Source of the DNA: Cercozoa sp. M6MM
Taxonomy: Eukaryota; Endomyxa: Ascetosporea
Assembly (NCBI GenBank): GCA_040357565.1
Contig: JBDODJ010000118.1
Strand: one strand, 5' to 3'
DNA length: 35,172 bases
Part shown: positions 1 through 10,000 of the stretch, piece by piece
Layout: the number at the start of each line of letters is the position of its first letter
Position numbering within the stretch: the first letter of the stretch is position 1
Position numbers and translations under genes: made by a program
Notes under the pieces: generated by a model
Told to the model about the DNA's origin: nothing
The model's database searches: none
The model's input: only the letters and a program-made list of their open reading frames with translations

Positions 1-47
<47 letters not shown>
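1..47. repeat. (TG)n microsatellite at the window edge
   Basis: An uninterrupted TG dinucleotide run opens the window. It lies in the tail of an intron of the ABC transporter gene, whose acceptor AG is at 77-78. The run opens spurious long frames that have no coding value. Confidence 0.95.
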
Positions 48-48
<1 letters not shown>

Positions 49-78
49 GTCTACTCTGTACTCATGTGCTGCACACAG

Positions 79-823
79 GCCTTTGGAGGCGAGCAACTGC
101 TGACGGAGCGGTACGCCGAGGCACTCCAGGGCCGCGTGGAGAAGGCGCAGAAGGCGGCCGCCGTGGCAGGCTTTGGCATGGGCTTCTCGAACTTTGTGAT
201 GTTCGCGTCGTACGCGCTGAACTTCTGGGTGGGTGCCAAGCTGGTCGATGGCGGGCACAACAACTTCCAGGACATGATGGTCGCCGTGTTCTCCTTCATG
301 TTCGTCGCCTTCGGTCTCGGCCAGATCGGTCAGATGGCTCCCGACGCCGCCAAGGCCAGTACGGCCAAGGATCGCATCTTCTACATGTACCCCATCCCAC
401 CCTACCTGGCCTATCGGGTTGCCTATCGGGGTGTGCATGGTACACAATGCGTATCTGCACAATGCGTATTTGCAGGGTGGATCGTTCGTCGCCGCTCGAC
501 CCCAACGTTGAAGAAGGCCGCACTGTACCGTCCTGCCCTCCTTGCTTCCATTTGTGTCAATGTAGACACGTACGGGCATCTGTAGGAACCGCTGACGGGT
601 GGTGCTATTGAGTTCGAAGACGTCAAGTTCGCCTACCCGACTCGTCCCGAGAGTCAGGTGCTCAAGGGACTGTCGTTTGCTGTGCCGAGTGGCTGCACTC
701 TCGCTCTCGTCGGTCAGTCCGGCAGTGGCAAGGTACCTCTCTCTCTCTCTCTATATATATATATACATATAATCTATTTCTAATATATATGTATATATGT
801 ATTCTATCTATAGTATATATATG

Positions 824-857
<34 letters not shown>

Positions 858-2278
858 GCAGTCTACGTTTATGTCTAAGCTAGTATGTTTCTTTCGTCTT
901 GCGTAGAGTACGATCGTGTCGCTGTTGCAACGATTCTACGATGTCACTGGCGGTGCGTTTCTCAGCTTCCACCTTTGACTCGAGCTTGATTCTTGTGTTG
1001 CCGTGTAGGCTCTGTCAAGGTGGACGGCGTTGATGTGCGCGACATGAACATCCAAGCTCTCCGTCGCACGTACATTTTACACTTGTCCTTTCTCGTGTCG
1101 CAAGATACTGTTGCTGTTTTTATGTTCCGTGTTGCAGCTTTGGCTACGTTCAACAAGAGCCGCAGTTGTTTGTACATTCGACCCTGTGAGAGTATCCGCA
1201 CGCAGTGTACGCATTTGAGGTTTTGTGTTCCGTTTCGCAGAACGTTTCGATCGCCGAGAACCTGCGCTATGCCAAGCCGGTGCGTTCTTTGTTTCTGGTT
1301 TGACGCGTGTTCAGCTGGGTCTGACTGTTGATGTACTGACAGGATGCCACGCAAGAGGAGATGGAGGCTGCAGCTGTATCATGCGACTACTGTAACTCGT
1401 GTCGTTTGGGATCGTTTATGGCTTGTGTGTTTGTTTCTCCTCGGCAGAAGGCCGCCAACATTCACGAAACTATTATTGGCTTCCAAAACGGTAGTTTCTC
1501 CAATGTTGTATCAGGGAGTGAAGGCTGATATGGACCTACCTCAATAGGCTACGCGACTATTGCGGGCGAGCGCGGTTCCAAACTCTCCGGTGGTCAGCGG
1601 TACCTTTATTTTGTCCGTCCACTGTCCTCTATCGCTAACCTGTATGCAACCTGCTTGCGTATAGCCAACGCATTGCGATCGCGCGCGCCATTCTGCGCAA
1701 CCCGACCATCATGCTGCTGGTACGACCTACTCTGTGTGTCATCAGCTGGTGCGGTGGATATTTTGTGGTCACAGGACGAGGCGACGTCCGCTCTGGACAG
1801 CGAGTCCGAGCGCGTCGTGCAGGAGGCTCTTGACAATCTCATGAACGACAGCTGTACCATTGTCTTTTATTGTGTGTGATACTATATATCTGTGTGTGTG
1901 TGTGTGTGTGTGTGTATGTTTGTATGGGTGTGTGTAGCACGCACGACTGTCGTGATTGCTCATCGACTTTCCACGTATGTTTTGAACTTACCCGTGTTCG
2001 TATTGACTAACTCACAGATGCCTCCTTCTTGCAACAGGATCCGAGCTGCCGACGCGATCCTCGTGATGGATAGCGGCCGCTTCGTCGAGATGGGCACGCA
2101 CGAGGAGTTAATGGAGGTACCCTACCTCCCTTGTGTTCTATTCCATTGTCGGATACTCATACACACACACACACACACTCACACACACACGCTGTAGGCG
2201 CGTGGCTACTACTTCAACCTGATTCGCGCCGGTCTCGGTGACGAGAGCTCGTCAGGCTCGGCGACGCCTACGCCTTAA
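79..2278 (+). CDS. ABC transporter, ABCB/MDR type, 3' part
   Basis: This is the C-terminal 380 residues of an ATP-driven membrane exporter of the P-glycoprotein (ABCB) family; the 5' part lies outside the window. Exons: 79-386, 476-524, 586-732, 907-952, 1009-1069, 1138-1171, 1241-1279, 1343-1375, 1448-1490, 1548-1599, 1665-1719, 1775-1853, 1938-1974, 2038-2116, 2198-2278; all phases close. The first exon starts with the family's AFGGE motif and holds the last two membrane helices (about visible residues 30-52 and 60-85). The nucleotide-binding domain follows in order: Walker A GQSGSGK (exon 3), Q-loop QQEPQLF, signature LSGGQR, Walker B running into DEATSALD, H-loop IAHRLST. All catalytic motifs are intact, so an active ATPase is expected. 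The spacing from QLF to SIAEN decided the donor at 1172. The substrate cannot be read from sequence. The tail is short and Ser/Thr-rich. Confidence 0.95.
733..906. repeat. AT-rich (TA/TATG)n tract in ABC transporter intron
   Basis: This intron opens with a CT run, then about 120 bases of imperfect TATA/TATG repeats able to fold on themselves, and ends at a TAG acceptor at 904-906. It is the longest AT-only stretch in an otherwise GC-balanced gene. Confidence 0.85.
1891..1915. repeat. (TG)n microsatellite in intron
   Basis: A short TG run lies inside the ABC transporter intron 1854-1937, directly upstream of the exon that carries the H-loop. Confidence 0.9.
2161..2190. repeat. (AC)n microsatellite in intron
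   Basis: An AC run fills the last ABC transporter intron (2117-2197) up to the acceptor. It has the opposite polarity to the TG runs in the other introns of this gene. Confidence 0.9.
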
Positions 2279-2748
2279 GCGTGTCTTTTTCTAGAAGCGC
2301 CGAGGGTCCACCCCGCGAAATGTCACTAATTTAAGTGACTTGAATTGAGCGGGAAACGAAACAGTTGATAGTTCGTTAGTTCAGCATGCGGTCGACTCTA
2401 GAACCGAAGCAAGGTAACAAATTCGACGGACTTGAACCTTCTGAATGTAAACGAAAGAGCACGATAAATGTACAGCAGGTCTTGAATAATCTATCGACAA
2501 CCTCGGTCTCTACACAACTTGGGTTAATGCAGTACAAGTATTTAAATACCTGGTATCACGGCTTTAATTTCGAGCTTTGATGTGAGGTGATCAATGAACA
2601 CCGCAGTCCGCGCGTACCGATTGAGCGAACGATATATTTATTACCAGACACCCTTGTGCTGGCTGGCTGGTGGGTGAAATTGCTCTTTTTGGTGTCTTGC
2701 TACCTGCAGAGCGTGTTACCAGTGTCCCAAACGCATCCTAACTAATCG
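2279..2748. other. Intergenic: ABC transporter 3' flank and RNF212-like 5' flank
   Basis: No convincing gene is visible. A 64-residue open frame (2386-2580, +) has no family features and could be chance. The stretch should hold the ABC transporter 3' UTR and the promoter of the next gene. Confidence 0.6.
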
Positions 2749-4310
2749 ATGCAATCCACGCAAACGTCACGTATTTCGCGACCTGAAATGTTGAGTTCAG
2801 CTGCGAGGGAATCACAAGTTAGAGGCCACCCATTACACAACCCTCTCACTCAGTCTCGAATGCAAATGAAACCCAGAAATCTTCGCAGCCACTCCCATTT
2901 TCCTGATACTCACAGACGAAAGGACCTTGGAAGAGCGTCGAGCGCGAAAAGCGAGCTCGGTTTCATGGACGTGTCGCAGGCACAAACGGAGGACAGCAAC
3001 AACACGCATCGACCAACTCCTTCTCTCTTCACTCATAATCGATGTTCGTCGTGCGGGGTTTTGGAATTTGGCCGCTGTCAGCACTTTACCACGTGGTATG
3101 TATCTCCTCGCAGTCAGTTGGGATATCGACTTTCTTTCTTCACGTGCTTTTCGCCCACTGTAATGCAGCAAGCATCTTCTGTGTGACGTATGTGCCAAAA
3201 AAGTCCAGGCCAAAGGAAGATGTCCTGCATGCAACCACAGCATTGATTCAAAGAACCACGTCATGAAAATACCGCTATCCAAGAAGACCTACGCTGATTA
3301 TCGCAAAACTCTCGCGGCAATACCACCGACACAGTTCCTCCAAGAAATGGGCCGAGTTGCGAACTATTTCGAAGCTCTTCCAGCGTAAACCAGCATATAA
3401 ATTGAAGTTTCTCCCTATTCGAACTGAACCTTTGTAAATTCCTAGTTCCACCTTGCAACTTCGCCAAGCCCAAGCAGAGCGAAAACTACAGCAAAAATAC
3501 ATGCAACTTGATGATGCTGGCGAGAAGTTGAAACAACAGTCGGAAATGATTGCGAACGAGCTAGAAAAAATTCAGAGCACTTCAAACAAACTGAAACAGC
3601 ACTTTGATGTTGTTCACAAGAAAAACAAGGAGAAATCTGCTGCACTGAAGAAACTGAAACAAAAGATATCGAAAACCAAAGACGAAATTGTGTCAGTTTG
3701 ATTTCAACAACGTCTGGGACTAATTTAACTTTGCTGTGAGCAGTCCCATATGTTGTTTTGGTTTTATTACGTGTTGCCAGTGCGCAGCCGTCTGCAAGAA
3801 ACAAGAGCCTCATACATGAAACAACACGAAGAAATCCGTCCGATTGCTGCTGCAGCTCGACAACGGCGTGTGAACTCTCGCCCTTGCGCAGGTCCTTCTC
3901 AGTTCGAGATGTCGCAGGTTGATCCTTTGAGTGCCAGCGGGGTGGCATCCCAGTCGTTTTTCAGTGGCGCGCCTGAAACAAAAAAGAGACGCACGGCAGG
4001 GTACCAGCCGAAGCGGAAATCGAAGGGTCCGTCGAGAAAAGCCTCGCTTTCTCAAAGCCGCTCGCTTCGCGATGCACCGGCAGCGATGAGTCAAGGCAGC
4101 ATCACAACGGGCGACTTCTCTCGGTCTGTTCGAAATCATCGTCGCCGTGGTTTTGGTTTTAGCAAATACACTTCATCGCAACCTCCGCAACCCTCCCATC
4201 TTGCCAACGCAACTCGACAAAACCGAGGCTACGGTACAATACGCGATTCGTTTATGGTCCATCAGATGGTGCACTTGCAGAGGCACAAAGACGAGGGCGC
4301 CTTCCTCTAA
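2749..4310 (+). CDS. RING/coiled-coil protein, RNF212/Zip3/HEI10-like
   Basis: Probable SUMO or ubiquitin E3 ligase of the Zip3/RNF212/HEI10 family, which marks and stabilises meiotic crossover sites along the synaptonemal complex. Exons 2749-3095, 3169-3384, 3446-3691, 3788-4310 give 443 aa. A C3HC4 RING is visible once exons 1 and 2 are joined: C99, C102, C116, H118, C121, C124, C134, C137. Basic and aromatic residues follow (KKTYADYRK), then a helical coiled coil (about residues 180-290), and a Ser/Arg-rich basic tail. RING, coiled coil and Ser-rich tail is the family order. Human RNF212 has its RING at the extreme N-terminus; here the first in-frame Met puts about 95 Ser/Arg-rich residues ahead of it, so the true start may lie later or in an unseen exon. 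The family call rests on architecture and RING spacing; another RING ligase remains possible. Confidence 0.75.
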
Positions 4311-4880
4311 TGAGCCAACCATCAGTGGGAATTGCAAGCCAAACTCCGTCAGAGGTATTATCAAATTAATCCGAGACACACTCGATGTGACCACGCTGCA
4401 GCGAGATCGTTTCAACGCATCCCGGGTCCGCTATGCGACAGGCAGACGATACAGCTGAGCTAAGTAGACACCAGGATAGTTGTACTTCAAGCAGCGTTAA
4501 TTACTGTTGGCAGTACCTGGTACCGTACTGTGCTGTGCGGTGACGTCACCAGCACTTGATCGCCAAATCGATCATTTCGTTGAAACGGGCTACCGGTGTA
4601 GCCACCGCATTTGGGATGCGACACTTGTGCAGAAACGCTACTTTGTGAGGCTTGACAAGCATCAGCCGTGTGCATCGGTTGTGTGCAGACACAGTAAGTG
4701 GGTGAGCGCCACAAGAGGTTCACACGCGACGCAGTTTTTTGCAAACTAGGTTTCTAGTCGACGTTAGTCTTTTCTCTGACTCACCTGATGTTGCAAAGAG
4801 TCCTGCGATTGCGCCAAACGCGCGTTTTCTCAACTCTCGCACCGCTTGATGTACTCGCTCATTAATTTTGCGGGTTAAGT
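4311..4880. other. Intergenic between RNF212-like gene and BCAT
   Basis: Nothing certain is seen here. An 80-residue open frame at 4507-4749 (+) has mixed composition and no recognisable domain; it could be a small gene, an exon of one, or chance. The last 100 bases should include the aminotransferase promoter. Confidence 0.5.
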
Positions 4881-6480
4881 ATGCACGGCCGCGCTATTTC
4901 TCAGGCTTCGAAAATCGAGGTGTCGCTTACGGACGCGCCGACCGAGCTCCCGGAGGACCTGTCGACGCTGAAGTTTGGCCACACGTTCTCCGACCACATG
5001 GTATGTGAGTTGGACTCGCTGCTGTGTTTCCACTGGCAAAAGGGGCTGTGCGCGTGTGTATCTCGCGAGAGGACTGGTGTGCGCAGATCGAGGTTGACTG
5101 GTGCGAGAACGAGGGCTGGGGTGCGCCGTCGCTGCACCCGTTCCGCAACCTGAGTCTGCACCCGGCGGCGACGTCGCTGCACTACGGTCTCGAGTGCTTC
5201 GAGGGTCTCAAGGCCTACCGCGACGACAACGGTCACCTGCGCCTGTTCCGTCCCATTGGTACGTTTTGCGCTGCCATTGCGCGTGTGAGGCACTGACGCA
5301 ATGTGTGCGTGCTTGCAGAGAACGCCAAGCGCATGCGCTCTTCGATGGAGCGTCTGATGCTGCCTTCCTTTGAGGAAAAGGAGTGGTACCTTTGCCTTTG
5401 GTGACTACTGGGGCGGGGAAGGGCTCTGGTACTTGTGTGTGTGTGTGTGTTGCAGGGTCAAGCTGGTGCACAAGCTCGTGGCAGCGGACAGCAAGTTCGT
5501 GCCGCACAAGGAGGGCTACTCCATGTACCTGCGGCCAACGGGCATCTCGACGCAGGACACGCTGGGCGTTGGTCCAGCGCGTGCGGCCAAGCTCTTCTTC
5601 ATTGCCTCGCCTGTCGGCCCGTGTACCCTGGACTCTTGCCCGTGTGTATTGGAGACCCGATGTGTGCATGCGTGCAGACTACCCGACCGGCTTCAAGGCC
5701 GTGCGTCTGCTGGCTGACTCGCGCTACGTGCGTGCCTGGCCGGGTGGCACGGGCGACAAGAAGGTCGGCGGCAACTATGCGCCGTGCATCAAGGCGCAGA
5801 TGGACTGCGCTGCCCAAGGCTACTCGCAGAACCTGTGGCTCTTTGGCGACGAGGGCTACGTCACCGAGGCCGGAACTATGAACATCTTCATGCACTGGGT
5901 TCGACTCTTGCCTGTCCTATTGCCTGCCTGTCTTATGTCTGTATATGTGTGTGTGTTGAGTATGTGCAGATCAACGAGGAGGGCGAAGAGGAACTCATCA
6001 CGCCGCCGCTTGACGGTACGTGTGTGTGTATGTGTGTCTAGTGCTCTGCAGGTGTGAGACCAAGGGAGGTGTTGTGTAGGCACCATTTTGCCGGGCATCA
6101 CCCGCGACTCGGCTATCACGCTGTGCCGCGAGTCGGGTCGTTTCTCGAACGTGCGCGAGCGTCAGTTCACCATGGCGCAGCTCGCCAAGGCCGTCGAGGA
6201 GGGCCGCGTCAAGGAGATCTTTGGCTGCGGCACGGCCGCCATCGTGTCGGTGCGTTGTGTTCGCCCTCTCACTCTCTGTGTTGATCTACCTCAATGTGTA
6301 CAGCCGGTCAAGGAAGTCGCCTGGGAGGGCAAGAGCTACCAGATTCCGCTCGACCCGTCAGACCCCGAGGCCGAGGCCGGCCCGGCCGCCATGTTCGTGT
6401 GGAAGTCGCTCACCGACATCCAGTACGGCCGCGTCGACGACGCGCATGGCTGGTCCGAGATCGTTGAGGAGTCGCTGTAA
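4881..6480 (+). CDS. Branched-chain amino-acid aminotransferase
   Basis: PLP enzyme (class IV fold) that swaps the amino group between Leu/Ile/Val and 2-oxoglutarate, the last step of synthesis and first step of breakdown of these amino acids. Eight exons (4881-5000, 5087-5258, 5319-5385, 5456-5622, 5678-5898, 5970-6015, 6080-6249, 6304-6480) give 379 aa, normal for eukaryotic BCATs. Recognisable blocks in order: [11 protein letters not shown] near the N-terminus, [45 protein letters not shown] with the expected PLP lysine at K204, [37 protein letters not shown] and the C-terminal SLTDIQYGR. No mitochondrial presequence is evident, so a cytosolic form is likely. The donor at 5623 was chosen because it restores SPVGPYY. 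Codons are strongly GC-ending, consistent with high expression. Confidence 0.97.
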
Positions 6481-7012
6481 GCAAAGAAACGTGACCCGAC
6501 TGAATTTTGCCATATCACACGAGTTCAAAGGTGGCACTACCAACATCCGATCGCACACGGAATGCATCGCGACGAATCGAACGGAATCGAACACCGCGTT
6601 TTCTTAGAAGACTGAACTAACTAACTACTAGTTTCCTAAATCGTTCATGTGCGTGGACGGTAAACTCGTCTACCTATCCGCAGCCGAGCTGCAGCCAGAG
6701 CAGACGGAGTGCCGAATGAGTCGAGCCAGCTGCAGGACGGCACAACTGCCAGTTCTCATCGCATACATTATCGTATCGCATGTATTACGCATCCGTGATG
6801 ACGTCATATCGGACTCGGGTAAATATAGGCGGCGCCGACAAGCGAACTGAAGTGATAAAATACAGTAATTTTAAGAAAATGATGAAATACTCATGGTATC
6901 CGTCAACATGGGAACGCTGTTAGCACGCTTTGGCAGAGAAAGCTGGGCGTAAGAGACTCACAGTATCATCTTCTAACTCAATTATGCTGAGCAGGAAAAT
7001 GGCCGGCTGGTG
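6481..7012. other. Convergent intergenic region
   Basis: The 3' ends of the aminotransferase (+) and the cysteine-rich gene (-) face each other across this stretch. I see no gene in it; the short open frames have no family features. Confidence 0.6.
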
Positions 7013-10000
7013 TCACCACAGCGCACGCAGTGCGCCCAAGTGAAGCAACTCCAGGTTTCCGACGATAGCGAGAACCACAAGAGTATAAACGAGCAGTTGA
7101 GGTGAGATCGCCGCGCTACCATCACCTTCTTCTTGAGGAAGAGACGCTGCTGTTGTTGTTGGAGCGCTCGTTGTGGTGAGTACTGACGTCGTTGTAGGTG
7201 CTTCTGTCTCCCCGCCCGACATTGTATTCACATCACTACTGACGTACCACGAACTGAAGTGCAGCACTGAGCAGCTGAACTCTGCGGTGGAATCATCTCC
7301 TGCTGAGGCTTTTTCCTGCAAAACGCACAGTTTTTGTCTCTAATAGGGCACAGAAGTAGCAAGCATAGTTTTACCTCAGTCGTAAGGTTGCGCACGAACG
7401 TGGCCATTTGATCAAAATGCCATTGGCCTTGCTCGTCGACGTATCTGCAAGCAAGCTCGTCCTCCTCGTTGGCCTTGACCCAGAAGGTCATCTCGACGGG
7501 TTCCGAAAATTCTTCCTGCACAACTGAACAGTTGGTGTGTTTGGCAGTTAAAACCCCCGGTACCAAGTCTCCAGCTCCCGTTAAAGTTACTTCAATGCCC
7601 ACAGACAAAATGGTTTCTACACAGGGGTCCCCATCCGCAGTGTAGCAGCTCACAATCTTCGACAATGGCACATCTCTGCACAAGCAAGCTCCTCATATGT
7701 TCCAACAGGGGCACGAGATACCAAGCAAACGTATAAACGCACTTCAACGTAAGTTCACGAACAAGGCCTTCCTCTTCCTCCTGCAGTAGTGCTTCAGTGC
7801 CGGCAGAAATAAAAGCATTCGGCGATACGGTCATTCCAGCTGTCTTTTTGCCGTCTGTGGTGACCACGTCGATGCTAGCTTCTTGGTCAAAGATAGTGAA
7901 TGCCGTTGGAAGAAGCTCCTTGTTGACAGGTGCAGTTGGGCACTCTGATGCACATGCGCCGTCAAAACACTTCTCTTCGCCTTCAGGACAGCCTCCTCGA
8001 CAGACTGCAATGTCGGCAGCAGGTACGCAAATGCCGTTGGCACACTGACAGATTTTAAAGTTGAGAATATCGAAAGTATGGGACCACAGATTTAGGTGTG
8101 AGAGCTGTCTAGATGTACCTGAATTTGACCAACAGGACAGCCGTTGTATGGAGGACACACTTCTCGGCAGCTGCCGTCTGGACATATCTCAAGGTCGCAC
8201 ACCACTTCGATTACGCAAGACTGTGCTGCGGTGATACAACTGCCGTCTGGACAGCGCTGAGGCTTTTCACGTGGGCACCTTTGCACAGGAGAGCAGTCAG
8301 ACAGATCTGTGACGCAGGAGCCTTCTGGGCACTCAAGTTCACCCTCTGGGCACAGAGACGTAGTCTCGTCCACTCTTACACGATCTCGACACTGCTTGTA
8401 GGTGGCAGCGCACGTTCCATCAATGCATTGAATTGGAGTGTCGGAAGCGCACTGCTCTTCCGCGGCGGCAGCCGCCACACAATCAAGCAGGCTTATCTGG
8501 CAACTTCCGTCAAATGAACATTGAACCATGCCTTGAGGGCAACGCGGACGGCACGAACCAACCGTTGCACAGAAGCCATCCTAAACTTACACTAGTGTCG
8601 TTTCTGCTCGTAAATTACTTGATGTATATACGTTTACCGTACAGCGCTCTTCGCCCTCCGCGCAAGGCGTAACCGGCTTGCATTGATCCTCAGTCGCCAC
8701 GCAAGCACCGCTCTGGCAACGGACAGGTCGATTGCCTGGGCAGATGATTTGCGGTTCACAGCCTTGACGAGCACGACCACCAGATTTTCGGAGGGCACAT
8801 CTGCCACCAGGACAACGGAAGGGTGTCGTGATAGGACAGCCATTCTTTGTCTTGCATGCAGAGATAGAAGCCACGCACGCACCGTCGCTTTGACACTGAA
8901 CAGGGCGAGCAGGTGGACATCCTGTCAGCTCGGAACAGTTGACGCTCGCAACTGCGCATTCTCCGTCCGGGCAGCGGTAAGGCTCCGAAAGTGGACAATT
9001 GAACTCGTTGAGGCAGCTGTTGATGTCGTCGATGCACTCTCCGTTCGGACATTTGAACGGCTCCGAGCTGTCGCAGCCGTTGGGCAGGATAACGCGAATG
9101 TCGGCGCAGTCCTCTTCAGTTTGTCTGCACTCACCTCCTTGTTCTTTGCACTGGACGGGGTTTGATGCAGGGCACCCTCCACCCTCAACAGGCAAGCACA
9201 TTTGCTCGTCAACTTCGCAAGCACCATCAGCACACCGAACCTGCACGAAGAGTCGATTTATGTAACCTCATACGATGAGAAGAAATAAAAACGCACTGGG
9301 TAGTTTTCGGGGCAAGTGTTGAACTTGGGGCAGAGATCCACGCTGGTTCGGCATGTACCGTCTCCGCATCGAACCTCACTGGAAGCACACGGAGCGATTG
9401 CCTCGCAAAGGTCTAGATTTGACACACACGAGCCGTCCGCACACATGAGAGGACCACCCGGGTCACCCAGGCAGATTCTGATTGGAGGGCATTCTATGAT
9501 GGAACGACGACATCGACCATCTGCGAAAATAAATTGAAATGAGCCGTTTTTTAAGCCAACGAATTGAGTTTACCAGGGCATTTTAGGGCTGTTCCTGGGC
9601 ACACACTGGGAGGAGCGCATTGGGTCGCGTCTTCAACGCATTCTTTGTTCGAGCATCTAAATGGTTTGTCGACAGGGCAACCATTCGCGTTGGCGGGGCA
9701 TTCGCCGACAGTTGCCCGACACGAACCATCTATAAATTTAAATTATCAACGCTATTAAATTTAAACTTATAACTAGCTTAAAAATACCGGGACAGACGAT
9801 TGGAACGTCCACCGGACAAGTTTCGACCTGGACTTCGCCCAAGAGAGCGTCGCATTCCTCTGGCCGCTTAGCGCAGACGAACCAGCCGTCCTCGCTTGTA
9901 CATGCAACAGGTTTGAACATCGTGCAACCAACATCAGGACACTCGGATTGTCTTGTGTCCACGCACTGGCCACCTAGTTTTCACAAGGTTAAGACGCTAC

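Noticed and set aside
4-611. Two overlapping open frames starting with Cys-Val dipeptide repeats
   Set aside because: The starts are the TG microsatellite inside an intron; real coding begins only after the acceptor at 78.
7797-9165. Plus-strand frames opposite the cysteine-rich gene
   Set aside because: They are reverse-strand shadows; the minus frame has regular Cys spacing and closing splice phases.
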